A DNA stretch of 64,000 bases, taken from NCBI GenBank assembly GCA_003952965.2, contig CM025855.1, forward strand, positions 27,081,442 through 27,145,441, in the 5' to 3' direction. The notes below the pieces were generated by a model. That model saw nothing but the letters and a program-made list of their open reading frames with translations. It searched no databases and was not told the origin of the DNA. Position numbers and translations under genes: made by a program. Positions 23,030 through 33,690 of the stretch are shown here, in pieces. Positions within the stretch are counted from its first letter, which is position 1. Each line of letters opens with the position of its first letter. The stretch is from Morella rubra. Lineage: Eukaryota; Streptophyta; Magnoliopsida; Fagales; Myricaceae.

Positions 23030-23290
23030 ATCTCCCCCTTTGGCTAACTTCATTACAAACAAAAATCTCAATCCCAAGGACATGGATTCTGTTGATCACC
23101 ACCACAGAACCCATTTACATATGACAAGCCTATGAACTCTATCATAGCCTATTATATAACTTCCTGAGATTTCCAAATACCTGCAACAAATAACTCAGCA
23201 AAACACAATCTTTAATCTTGTTAGATTAAAAATAACATCAATGCAATAGGAGTTAATTATACATTTTTTGGAATACTTCTCTCCCCCTGA
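23030..23290 (-). promoter_or_regulatory. Repeated polypurine tracts next to the 3' LTR
   Basis: Reading minus, CCAAAGGGGGAGAT abuts the LTR (about 23030-23043). A second G-rich tract, TCAGGGGGAG, lies at 23281-23290, and a third AAAAAGGGGGG near 24052. Several polypurine tracts before the 3' LTR are a known feature of Sireviruses. Confidence 0.75.
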
Positions 23291-23763
23291 GACTAGTATC
23301 CCTTCCAAGATAGAGAGAGGATAGAAGGACTCTCCTCATATGTGTTAGTATGTTTATTCAATATACACAGGATTATAATCAACACTTCATGCTAATCAAT
23401 CCAATGCAGCAAGTCAGCAAAATAAAGAACTCATATACTTCCCACAATACCAATCACAAGAGAAATAGACACTTCTAAACTCCACAACCAAAATGTATCC
23501 ACTTCATAATCGGGCAATCCAAACCTCCATTAATCCAACAATCCAACTCCAGTTATAATCCCAACTAACTAGTTTATCAGCACAACATATAACATAGGAA
23601 TAGTAGAAGTTCAGCAAATTAACATAACGACAGTAAAAGGTTCAGCAGAACATAAGAGACACTAAAAGTTCAACAAAAGTGCAACAGATAATGTGAACGT
23701 TCAACAGATCAACATCAAATATAATTACAGAAAAAGGTTCGGCAGAACATAAGAAACACTAAA

Positions 23764-23987
23764 GGGATGTTCGTTTAGAAGAAATTTGTAGGATTCTAAT
23801 AAAATTGTGAATATTTAGGTGATGTTAAAATTGTATTGGCATGCGTGCAGAAGTTGTTAAAATGGATTGATGTGTGTAAAAAAGGTAATAAAGTGTTGTA
23901 TTGGAATACATGTGTTTTGTGATGTTTGGTTTGTAAATATAAAAGTAGGATGAAAATCCTAAAAAAAAGTGGTAACCGAACATGCCC
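23764..23987. mobile_element. MITE (PIF/Harbinger-like) nested in the Sirevirus
   Basis: The 224-bp insert begins GGGATGTTCGTTT and ends ACCGAACATGCCC (inverted ends), with TAAA on both sides (23760-23763 and 23988-23991). A local tandem repeat gives the empty site: CACTAAAAGTTCAAC near 23655. A related copy lies at about 43151-43309. Confidence 0.82.
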
Positions 23988-24086
23988 TAAAAGTTCAACA
24001 AAAGTGCAACAGATAACGTGAACGTTCAACAAATCAACAGCAGATATAATTACCCCCCTTTTTGTCAAGAAGGGAGCCAAGGAGAA

Positions 24087-25379
24087 CTATGCAGAGTCAT
24101 CAACATCAGAAGGGGAATGAACAGTAGCAGCGCTAGCAGAGAGTTCGTTGTCCTCGTCATCCAACGGCGAGTCAGAAAGGTCAGGGTCCTCAACACCTCC
24201 AACCATACTCGAGGCACCTTGAGTGCCCACCACATTCAAATGCTTACAGATAGTTGCTAAATCATTTAGTACTTTAGACAAGGTAAGTTGTAAGGTCTGT
24301 TGGGTGGCAAGCAAGGAAGATTGTACGGAGGAAGAAGTATTTGACCTCTCAGTGAGCAGTTGTAAAGTCTTAACAATATAACTTATATTAGATTGCATGG
24401 GACCTTGACTAGGGGAGGAAAAGGATTTTTTAGGGCCACGATGAGATTTGCTCTGGTTCAAGGTAGTAGGCCCCAGAGGTTGAGCCAGTTTCAAGCGGGG
24501 CTCATTGCGAGGGATGGTAATACAACTTGAACTCAAAAATTTCATGATGAGATAGGGATATGGCAGTAAACTTGTGGTGGAGTTAGACTGAAATACCTTT
24601 ATCATATGAGCACAAATGTGTGAGGGCAAATCAATACTGTCATTTACTAAAAACGCATATAGAAAAAGCATGCGTTCATATGATAATTGGGATAAGGACT
24701 TGGTAGGAAATATATTAGTAGAGACAATTCTACTAATAATTTGATTTTCGACAGAAAAGAGTTTAGAATTAAACTCTTTGGCGGTAAAGCACATGTTCTT
24801 ATCAGCAAATAACGTGGCCATGGTACTAGGTGAAGGTCGGGCAGATGCAGGTTAAGGGAATACTGGATGATTTACCCTAGGGATACCTAGGCATTGTGCA
24901 AGGAAAGATGGATGAACATCTAGAAAGGTTCCACAAAAGTAAATGGCAAATGAATTTGTATCAAAAATGGCATGAATGTTGGAGTAAAATTCTCTTACCA
25001 CCTCCTCAGAGGGAGGAATCAGTTTGGTGAGGAGGCTTTCCCATCCTTTGGACACAATTTTTTCTGAAAACCTTAAATGCGTCAATTCGTCAAGAAGTAC
25101 TTCCCTCTCCAATATGACACCCTTTGTGCTGAATTTTTTTGTATAATGTGACTCAGCATCAACATTAAAGAACTTTGAAGCAGGTACATTGTCAGGTGAA
25201 GCATCACGTTGTTTTTCCTTTCCTTTATATAAGCGAGATGAGCTTTGAGCCACCTAGCTCTTGGTACGTTTGGAGACTGGTTCATACACGGGAGCGCTAG
25301 GTTGTTGATGAGATGATTTGGCAGGAGAGGCTGACCTTTTCTGAGCATTTTTTACTGCGGCATGTTTTACTCGAGCCAT
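24087..25379 (-). pseudogene. Envelope-like ORF of the Sirevirus, two in-frame stops
   Basis: One frame of about 430 codons runs from ATG 25379 to the stop at 24087. It is broken only by TAG at 25256-25254 and TAA near 24854-24852, with no frameshift. The middle part (residues about 60-175; FSTKGVILEREVLLDEL, then KGWESLLTKL and VREFYSNIHA) resembles the domain often annotated as a putative plant transposon protein in large Copia and Gypsy elements, which is the region called envelope-like in Sireviruses. The C-terminal third has leucine heptads (about LQLLTERSNTSS to LNDLATICKHL) suggesting a coiled coil, then an acidic Asp/Ser-rich tail. Function is unproven in any element; the name follows position only. 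Confidence 0.75.
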
Positions 25380-25654
25380 CTTTTCGTGGACTTAAGAGAT
25401 GCTTAAACAAAGTGGTGGGGAAAGACTCAAACAAATATAAGTGGGGAGAAGTGGGGTAAGCAGCACTAAAGAAAATGGAGATGAATGGCGCAGAGACGAG
25501 GGAAGCCAAAGAAAGTATCGGCAAGACGTAGGGTTAGAGGGTTCATTAAGGAGATAATGAGAAATTGATGTAAAAAGAACAAAAAAACATATTTTAAGTA
25601 AATCCAGTCTAGATGAAATACCTCGAGCATACAGGATATTCCGAGATATCTCAA

Positions 25655-26045
25655 CACTTAGAGGAGCCTGCCTGTCCTGGCCCCAGTCATTCCAGGCAAA
25701 CAGGTCTACCCTGTTGTATTGGGCTTGTCCCCTGTCATCCTGGGCATACAGGTGCTGGTCCTCGACCATCCCGGGCATACAACTCCCCTAACTTACCTGT
25801 CTTCCAGGGCATACGTGCGCTTGTCCCCTGTCATCCAGGGCATACAGCGCTTGTCTTACCGGGCTTTTCCCAGGGCATTTAAGCTCCTGTCTGACCGGGC
25901 TTTTCTTTTAAAAACACACCCAGCCTTGCGGAACTGCCCTGTATCACAACCTTTGTCCCCAGGCATCCTATCAATACAGGTCTCTCCTGTATTACCGGGC
26001 TTGTCCCGTTCATCCAGGTCAACCCAGGCCCCCAGTTTATCCTAG
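25655..26045. repeat. Degenerate minisatellite between RNase H and the envelope-like ORF
   Basis: About ten imperfect copies of a GC-rich unit related to CTTGTCCCCTGTCATCCAGG plus GCATACAG, spaced 30-45 bp, fill this stretch in an otherwise AT-rich element. No coding constraint is evident. Unit length varies and spacers are absent, so it is not a CRISPR array. Confidence 0.8.
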
Positions 26046-26224
26046 CTTACAAAGCTTATCCCCAGTCATCACTTTTTAAAAGCCACTCCAACATAAGACA
26101 TAAAACATTTTTATAACATAATAGATGGTGAAAAATTATTTAACTTCCTAAGCAAAGATTAATTGGCTAGTACATTAAATAAAGCGGAATACCAACAATT
26201 ATTTTTAGGGCATTTGAAAAATAC

Positions 26225-26660
26225 CAATAGCTTGCCTTAAACATTCAAATCTTGCTGAATCAAGTGGTTTTGTAAATAAATCAGCAAGTTGATTTTCTGT
26301 AGGTACATGTTCAATAGAAATAACTTGTTTTCTACTAAGTCATGTATAAAGTGATGCCTAATGTCTATATGCTTTGTTCTTGAGTGTTGTACAGGATTTT
26401 TAGAAATATTGATTGCACTCGTATTATCAGAATAAACAAGCATAGAATCTTGACGAATGTCATAATCATAGAGCATTTGTTTCATCCATAAGAGTTGTGT
26501 ACAACAACTACCCATGGCTATATATTCGGCCTCAGCAGTAGATAAAGATATGAAACTTTGCTTCTTACTTAGCCAAGCAACCAAATTAGTGCCCAAGTAG
26601 AAACATCCACCTGAAGTGCTTTTTCTATCATCAGAATTTCCACCCAGTCAGCATCAGTAT
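26225..26660 (-). pseudogene. Copia RNase H domain
   Basis: The longest open stretch (26596-26237) reads GTNLVAWLSKKQSFISLSTA followed by EAEYIAMGSCCTQLLWMKQM. It carries the Ty1/Copia RNase H motifs (STAEAEY, YSDN, RTKHIDIRHHFI). Upstream, SGGCFYLG is in another frame. It is the last pol domain before the minisatellite and is inactive because of frameshifts in the polyprotein. Confidence 0.88.
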
Positions 26661-26689
26661 ATCCACTAAATGAGTGTTAGATTCTTTAG

Positions 26690-27715
26690 AATACCAAATA
26701 CCATAATCAACAGTACCATTAACATATCGAATTATTTTCTTCACTGCCTCAAGATGATTCTTTGGGATTTGCTTGAAATCTAGCACATATCCCTACACTA
26801 AAAGATATATTTGGTCTGCTAACAGTTAAGTATAATAAACTTCCTATCATACTACGATACAATGTATGATCAACATCTTTACCATTAGAATCAGCATCAA
26901 TTTTACCAAAGGTATTCATAGGTGCCTTGGTATGCTTCTTACGATCTAAACCAAAACGTTTTACTAAGTTCTTTGCATATTTTGACTAAGAATAAACAAC
27001 CCTTCCTTGCTTGTTTAATTTGCAAACCTAGAAAATAATGTAATTCACCAACCATACTCATTTCAAATTCACTTTTTCATGGATTCTGCAAACTCATTAG
27101 CAAGTGATCCATTGGAGACCGAATACATGTCATCTACATAGATTTGTGCTATGATAATATTTTATTAATTTTCTTTATAAAAGAGTGCGATCAGCACCAC
27201 CTCTTATAAACCCTTTTCTAAGCAAATATGCAGTCAACCTTTCGTACCAAGCTCTAGGAGCTTGTTTTAACCCATAAAGAGCTTTCTTAAGCTTGAAAAC
27301 ATGATTAGGATACTTTGGATCTATAAATCCTTTTGGTTGTTCTACAAACACTTCTTCTTGCAAATACCATTCAAAAATGCATTTTACATCCATTTGGTAT
27401 AATTTAAAGCCCATTGAACAAGATATAGCTAATAAAATTCGAATAGATTCTAATCTTGCTACTGGTGCAAATGTTTCATCAAAGTCAATGCCTTCTATTT
27501 GTGTGTACCTTGAGCTACAACGAGCTTTATTTCTAATTACACACCATTTTCATCTATTTGTTTTAAAAATCCATTTAGTACCAATAATATTGTTATTAGT
27601 GGTCTAGGTACTAAATACCAACATCATTCCTAATAATTGATTTAGCTCTTCATGCATGGCATTTACCCAACATTCATCTTTTAAAGCTTCATCATTACTA
27701 TTTTTTGGTTCAACC
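26690..27715 (-). pseudogene. Copia reverse transcriptase domain
   Basis: Translating minus in several frames gives GTKWIFKTN, the run GIDFDETFAPVARLESIRIL, QMDVKCIFEWYLQEEVFVEQP, VFKLKKALYGLKQAPRAWY (27414-27175) and the catalytic YVDD near 27127. These are the hallmark blocks of the Copia RT (RVT_2). SMIGSLLYLT follows near 26850. In-frame stops and shifts between blocks make it inactive. Confidence 0.9.
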
Positions 27716-28319
27716 AAAGACACATAACATGAATATGAAATTTGGTTTAGAACTTCTACCTCTTAACCTCATACCTTCATTCATCTACCAATGATATTTT
27801 GTTTAGGATGATTTAGTTTCACTCAGAAGAAGGTTCTTTAGCTTCATCAGAGTCAAAGTCTTTGTTTCCATCAGACTCTGTGTCAACTTGATCATTATTT
27901 TCTCAGTTAATTCTGAATGCTCTGTAGCTTCTTCTTCAACCTGATTTTCTTGTTTCTCAACAGTATCTCAATATCATTCAGGTTAGTAGCATCGTATAAA
28001 TCATCATCTATTTTAACATTAATGGTTTCCATAACAGTGAAGAGTACGTAGATTAAAAACTCGATAAGCTCTACTAGATGATTGAATATCCTAAAAATAT
28101 TCCTTCATCACTAACGTGAATCAAACTTACCAAGTTTTCTCTATCACGTAGAATGTAACACTTACTACCAAATATTTTAAAATACTTCACTGTAGGTCTT
28201 TTTCCTACCAATTTCATAAGGAGTTTTATTTGTTTTAGGACGAATATAGACATGATTTATAATATAACATGCAGTGTTTATTGCTTCACCCAAAATTTTT
28301 AGCAATACCTTTACCATGA

Positions 28320-28860
28320 AGCATTACACGAGCCATTTCTTGAAGGACTCGGTTTTTCCTTTCTACACTCCGTTTTGCTTGGAGTATAGGTGCTGAAAAT
28401 TCTTTATGTATTCCTTCATCATGACAAAATGTTTGAAAGCTTGAATTATCAAATTCCTTCCCATGGTCACTTCAAATTCTTAAAATTTTACATCCTTTTT
28501 CATTTTGCAATGATTACAAAGTCTTTTAACCTTTCAAAGGTTTCAGACTTGTCTCTGAGAACTCAATCCAAGTATACCTGGAAAATCATCTACACAACAA
28601 GTATGTATTTTCTGCCACCAAGACTTTCAGTCCTTGTTGGCCCCATTAAGTCCATATGTAATAATTCTAAGCATTTAGAAGTAAGAATATCAGAGGTCTT
28701 TTTATGTGAGTTCTAATTTGTTTGCCTAATTGGCATGGTCCACAAACTTTGTCAACTATCTTAGCTAGTTTAGGAACACCATCAACTATACTAGAAATTT
28801 TGATAAGTCACGATAATTTAAGTGACCTAATCTTTGATGCCAAAGTTGGGATATATCAAT
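28320..28860 (-). pseudogene. Copia integrase (GAG-pre-integrase zinc finger and core)
   Basis: LWHQRLGHLNYRDL (about 28850-28805) and CGPCQLGKQ (about 28748-28720) form the HHCC zinc-binding part. The core shows HMDLMGP (about 28665-28640, first catalytic Asp), SDHGKEFDN (second Asp) and VERKNRVLQEMARVMLHG (catalytic Glu region). The segment that should read PQQNGVVERK is frameshifted (ILQAKRSVERK) and a stop precedes SDHGKEF. About 27715-28320 continues with integrase C-terminal remnants full of stops. Confidence 0.87.
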
Positions 28861-29105
28861 TTTTGAACTATTACATGAAACATCAGCATTAATAACTAGT
28901 CCATAACAATTATCAGAGTACGAGTTCCACTAAAAATGGATTTACCTTTAGAGTCAATCACGAACAATTATTTTTAGTGAATTTTACATCAAGACCAGAA
29001 TCACATATCTGACTTATGCTTAATAAATTAGATTTTAAACCTTGCACATACAAACATCATTAAAACTCAAATTCAGGGAAAGTTATAGATCCTTTACCAA
29101 GAATT

Positions 29106-29366
29106 TCAAACTTTTTCCATCTCCAAATGTACAGCTCCTCCTTTACTATCTTTAAAAGTTGTGAACAGACTTTTATCTCCACACGTGTTTTGAGCAACCA
29201 CTGTCAAGGTACCAAATAAATTGCTCTTTGCCTTTAAGGCAATATGTGCTACAAAACAAGAGTTAGTCTCTTTCTTTTTCCAAACTAACTTTTGATTAAT
29301 AGCAGGATTTAGCTTTTGATTTATAATTTGAATTTGTTGAGATAACATGCTTACTTGACTCAGCAA
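29106..29366 (-). pseudogene. Gag tail and aspartic protease remnant
   Basis: The open frame reads KLVWKKKETNSCFVAHIALK and later GDKSLFTTFKD. The protease active site YLDSGCSKHV lies at about 29215-29185, but in a different frame from the flanking sequence, so a frameshift has cut through it. This is the usual Copia gag-protease junction. Confidence 0.8.
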
Positions 29367-29399
29367 CTTATCAAATTCAGATTAGATATATTATTTGAA

Positions 29400-31074
29400 A
29401 ATGAAGAAACAGGTCTTTTCCATTTTCAATAGATCAAAACATTTAGGCTTAGTATGACCAACTTTACCACAATGAAAAACTTAGGAATAAATCTGAAAAC
29501 TTTGATTTAAACAAAACAGGAGCTTGAGAAGTGACTACCTTGTTTACCTTCACTTGAGGTACGGGTGCACTCTGAATTTTCTTGGTAGATGGCACAAAAT
29601 TTACCTTGTTTGAGAATGTAGATACTGCTGTAGTATGATCAAAACCTAATCCTCTTTTATTTCCATCCGATTGTCCTATACTTAGCATCTTATCAAGTTT
29701 GCTGGTACCACATGAAAATTTCTTAAGCTGTTCATTAGCTAGGTCCAGCTCTTTTGATAGTTTAGATGCTAGATCTTCTAGAGAAGTATTCATAGACATA
29801 AGTTCTTGTATCATAGCATTTTCTCTACTAATTTTCAGCTAGTTCATCTTTTCTTTTTCAACAAGAACTATTTTCTTAGAAGTTAAGACATTTTCCTTCT
29901 TAATTTTAACACTTTCCTCGTATAACTCTTGATAAGATTCTTTTAAGCCCTCAAGCTCATCAACATCCTTGATAATTTCTTCTGCATCATCAAAATCACA
30001 AACTCATTAGTTTTAATAAAAATGTAAATGCAAGAAAATTTACCTTATCATTATTTGAAGTTTCTGCATCTGAGGAATTTGACTCTATGTCAGAATCTGA
30101 AAGTGTTGTCTTCATAGCATTCTTCCCTTTCGATTTCAAGTAAGTAGGACATTCAGCTTTAAATTGCCCAAACCCTTTGCACCCGTGACATTGTAGCCTT
30201 GTTCTTGCTTCTTTTTGAACTCTTTCTTTTCAGATTTATCCCTTTGCTCATCACTATTCTAGCTTGGTTTCTTAGTAGCTTTCCAATTTGATTTTTGGCC
30301 TTTCCAATTTCTGCCCTTCTTAAACTTAAAACTTTCCTAAATTTTTTAACAAACAAGGCCATGTCTTCTTCATCAAACCTTTCATCTTCAGATTTGGAAT
30401 CCTCTTCTATTGAGTTCAATGCAATGGATTTTCCTTTCTTTGTTGCGGAAAGAGTCATTTCGTAGGTCTGAAGAGATCCTACTAAGTTCATCTAGTTTGA
30501 TGGAATCCAATATTTTGCTCTCTTCAATAGCAGTCACCTTAGGCCTAAATCTCTCTGGTAATGACCTTAAGACTTTACGAACTACTTTGGATTCAGCCAT
30601 CTTCTCTCCTAGGCTAAAACTCGAGTTTACCAAGTTGTGAGTTTCCCATAAAAGTCATCAAAGCACTCATCCTCTTTCATTCTAAGTTCTTCAAACTTAG
30701 AAATAATCATTTGCAATTTTAAGTCTCTAACAGCCTTGTTCCTTCATGGGTTGTACAAAGAATGTCCCAAGCTTCTTTTGCCATTTCACAATTTGAAATT
30801 CTTATAAACTCCTCAGCCGACACACTAGTAAATATGGCATTTAATCCCTTATTATTCCAGCCCGCTGTCTCTCTTTTAGTCGTGCTCCAAAGTTGTGAAT
30901 CCTTTTTACTAGTGACCTCATTAACCGTAACTGTTGGTTTTTCCATCCATTAGTCACTACTGTCCAAACTCTTTCGTCTATGGATTTTAGGAATGCTCGC
31001 ATCCTAACTTTCCAATAAGCATAGTTTGATCCATCGAAAAATGGTGGAACACTTAGAGAATGGCTCCTATCCAT
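29400..31074 (-). pseudogene. Sirevirus-type gag
   Basis: The start is ATG 31074, reading MDRSHSLSVPPFFDGSNYAY then WKVRMRAFLKSIDERVWTVV, the N-terminal DUF4219/UBN2-type Copia gag signature. Further pieces are LRSLPERFRPKVTAIEE (30633-30388), a CCHC-type knuckle CHGCKGFGQFKAEC near 30195-30154 in which the usual His is Gln, a Ser/Asp-rich linker, and a C-terminal segment KLDKMLSIGQSDGNKRGLGF (29814-29464). The frame breaks at least four times. The same C-terminal segment occurs in the second element (61454-61179). Confidence 0.85.
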
Positions 31075-31107
31075 CTCTACTAATTTGAGTCTAAAGAATC
31101 GAGATCT

Positions 31108-31119
31108 GCTCTGATACCA
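31108..31119 (-). promoter_or_regulatory. Primer binding site, initiator tRNA-Met type
   Basis: TGGTATCAGAGC reads on the minus strand two bases after the 5' LTR, matching the 3' end of initiator tRNA-Met, the usual primer for plant Copia elements. Confidence 0.9.
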
Positions 31120-31121
31120 AT

Positions 31122-32293
31122 TGAACGGAATTATTTAAGACTCAATACGACAACAACTGAACCTAGAGGGGGGGTGAATAGGTTTTGCAAATAAAACTTT
31201 AAATCTTTTCAATTTAACAATATGTTTTCTGCACAAACTACACAAACCAGATCAGTAAGTTTAATACCCACACGTTTTACAGCAATGCAAATAATCCAAC
31301 AGAAAATAAATCAATTAAGTTCGAATCTATATTCAAGATTCTTTCAAAACAAGAACACCTGAAAATTCAGTTTGTAGTTCACGATTATTAACACTTTAAT
31401 CAAGAACAATAATTAATAGATCAATCACCACACAAAGACACAAATCTTTTGGTTACGAAGAAAAAATCTCATAAAAACAAATTCCAAGAGAGAAAAACTC
31501 TCCGGGCCTGTAGGCCAGTAACGATTTCACTAGCTTTTCAAACTCAAAATACAAAGTGATCTATAGACTCAAGAATACACAATATTCTAGTCTAACACAC
31601 TTGTTTTCTTACCCAAACAACACCATTCGGATCTGCTCCAATGCAGGGAATGAGAACCTCTCATCCATTCAAAAAGCTAACTACCTTTACTAGCTATTCA
31701 TACCTTGCCGTCCTCCATTGCAAACTCGCAACAACGGCAACCGCACGAACTTGGCACTTGAACCTTCAAGATTTCAGCAACCTCCGAAAGTCTTGAATCT
31801 CTTTTGGGAAATAACCACGGTGATCAATCTATAGAACTAAGAATCCTAAAGAGAGGGGTTTTATCTTCAAGGCTCCATTCTCAGTTCATACACACGAAGG
31901 CTCAGAAAAAGGGGGGCAAAAATATACAAGAGAAGGTTTCACGTAGAAGGCATGGTATTTCTTGATTTTTCTGAGGTAAGTTTCGTAATGGAATCAAGGA
32001 GTTATAAGCTCTGGGTGACTAACGGTTTTACTGGAGGTCCAGGGCTTTTTGGGTCTTTCATGACGTCATCCATTTAGTTATAAACGGACTAACCAACTTC
32101 TGTTACTGCAATGCCCCAAATCGCACTTTTGTCTGACTTGTGTTTGACTTCCAGCTAACTTGACATTTCTGGGTAAAAACTTAGCCTTTTACTTCTATCT
32201 TCAATTCTTCATAGTATCTTCAAAACACCTTAATATCTTAGGAAATAAACTAAATTACATGTGAAGTATAGCCAACTAAAATAGTCCCTAATA
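31122..32293 (-). repeat. 5' LTR of the Sirevirus-like element (right copy)
   Basis: This LTR of 1,172 bp is homologous over its whole length to 21846-23029. Its outer end has mutated from CTAACA to CTAATA. The germin-like exon resumes five bases later after the GCAAT duplication. Confidence 0.92.
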
Positions 32294-32298
32294 GCAAT

Positions 32299-32403
32299 CT
32301 TCGGATCTAATCCTCCCATCAATCTTGATGTTCTGACCAAGGCACTCCAAGTGGACAAGAATATGGTTAACTATCTCCAAAAGCAATTCTTTCCAAACAA
32401 CAA
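32299..32403 (+). pseudogene. psi-6 (3' part): germin-like exon 2 end
   Basis: This continues exon 2 after the retrotransposon: [20 protein letters not shown] then [10 protein letters not shown]. The normal stop after KQF is lost (TTC TTT), so the frame runs on to TAA near 32448. The 3' UTR and AATAAA signal follow near 32510. Confidence 0.88.
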
Positions 32404-32645
32404 CGATCAAGGAAATATCTGTAACACATTAATTGGATGGTTCGGATAAAGTATTCTATGTTTTATTTGTTGTAACGTTGCTGTAACATCTAGCAGGGAT
32501 CAGAATTAAATAAAATGTTTGCTCATGGACCGAGCTGGTAGAACAACTATACAATTAAAATTAATTAAATTTTCAATTCACTGATACATATGCCTTTTAC
32601 TCCTCTTCCTTACAAACTAACAACATGCAAAACATAGGTTGTTAC

Positions 32646-33682
32646 TAGGGGTGTACATGTTTGGGCCGAAACCAACCCAAACCGGCCCGAAACAGATTAG
32701 GTTGGCCAGTTTTGGGTCGGCCCGGTTCGACTCTCGGCCAAAAATCATCAGAACCAACTAGGTCGATTCGGCCCACGGTTCTGGGTATCCAAAACTGTGG
32801 GCTGAACCGAACCGAGCGTATATATGGAATTTTACAATATTTTTTATTTTTTTCATATTAAGTCCCCTCCAATTTCCCTTTATGCAATTTTCTTTCCCCC
32901 CGACACCCCTCCTTCACAGTTCACACTTCACCCCTTTCTTCTCAAAATTGAAACCCTAGCCGCCTCCCACCACCTCACACCTCCTCTGCAGTCATAGCAC
33001 TCGTGTCCATTCATGCATTGATCGCTTCTGAGCACATCTTCACAAGCTCTTCTTCTCCTAACTTACCTCGACGAGGCACTTCCAGGCCAAAAAGCAAGTC
33101 TACATAGGCAACACCAATGGGGCTTGCCATCTCCGAAGCTTACCATCTCCGAATCAACATTGATTCCACCGCTCTCCACGAAAGCCTTTCTCTTCCTTAT
33201 CAGTGGAACCAAACATTCTAGATGTTACTTTCTCAGTTCTTTAGCTTCGTTGAGTTGCTTGCGAACAGCAGGAGTAAAGCATGGGCAAGAAGTCTAGAAG
33301 CTTATCAGCATGACGTCCTTTTGTACGCTTTTCCATCTTTTTTGTATCATCTTTGGAGATTTTTGCACCGAAACAAAGACATATTAGAACACTAAAAGTC
33401 TACAAATTGTAAATTTCTAAGCCTACAGTTGCTCAACACCTCAACGAACCCTTTCTTTGAAGCCTCTTTTTGGAGCCTGTTTATGTGGCTTTCGAGGGCC
33501 CATTTCCGTATCCAACTAGGCCCAAACCGACCGAACTGGGCCGACCACCAAACCTGGTCGGCCTGGCCGGTTCTCCCAACTGACGGTTCGGCCATCGGTT
33601 GGGAAATTAAGAGAACCGATCCAGTCGGTTCGGCCCACGGTTTGGGCTGAAAACTGAACTGATTGGTCGGTTTTCAGCCCTA
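32646..33682. mobile_element. Non-autonomous hAT element, 1.04 kb
   Basis: The ends are TAGGGGTGTACATG and (inverted) TAGGGCTGAAAACC, flanked by the perfect 8-bp duplication GTTGTTAC (32638-32645 and 33683-33690), the expected hAT duplication length. Both sub-terminal regions are rich in CGGCCC/GGGCCG and CGGTTCGG words. The interior (about 32870-33470) has different composition and contains KMEKRTKGRHADKLLDF on the minus strand, perhaps a captured host-gene piece that I cannot identify. There is no transposase. Confidence 0.85.
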
Positions 33683-33690
33683 GTTGTTAC

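Larger units (their letters stand above)
21846..32293 (-). mobile_element. Sirevirus-like Copia LTR retrotransposon, 10.4 kb, with envelope-like ORF
   Basis: Two LTRs of 1,184 and 1,172 bp (TGAACGG...CTAACA or CTAATA) flank an internal region. The whole is bracketed by the 5-bp duplication GCAAT (21841-21845 and 32294-32298) inside germin-like exon 2. On the minus strand the order is PBS, gag, protease, integrase, RT, RNase H, envelope-like ORF and polypurine tract. This is the Copia order plus the extra ORF and repeated G-rich tracts expected of the Sirevirus (SIRE/Maximus) lineage. gag and pol contain many frameshifts and stops, so it is inactive. The LTRs differ by scattered substitutions and by a tandem duplication of about 28 bp near 22605-22650, so the insertion is not recent. 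Confidence 0.93.

Noticed and set aside
24018..24260. Plus-strand open frame over the envelope-like region
   Set aside because: It is an antisense shadow of the minus-strand envelope-like ORF.
25655..26045. Regular GC-rich repeats resembling a CRISPR array
   Set aside because: Units are degenerate, of uneven length, without unique spacers, and lie inside a plant retrotransposon.
30700..31080. An independent host gene at the right end of the first retrotransposon
   Set aside because: The sequence is the N-terminal gag signature of a Copia element, in the right order after the primer site and LTR.
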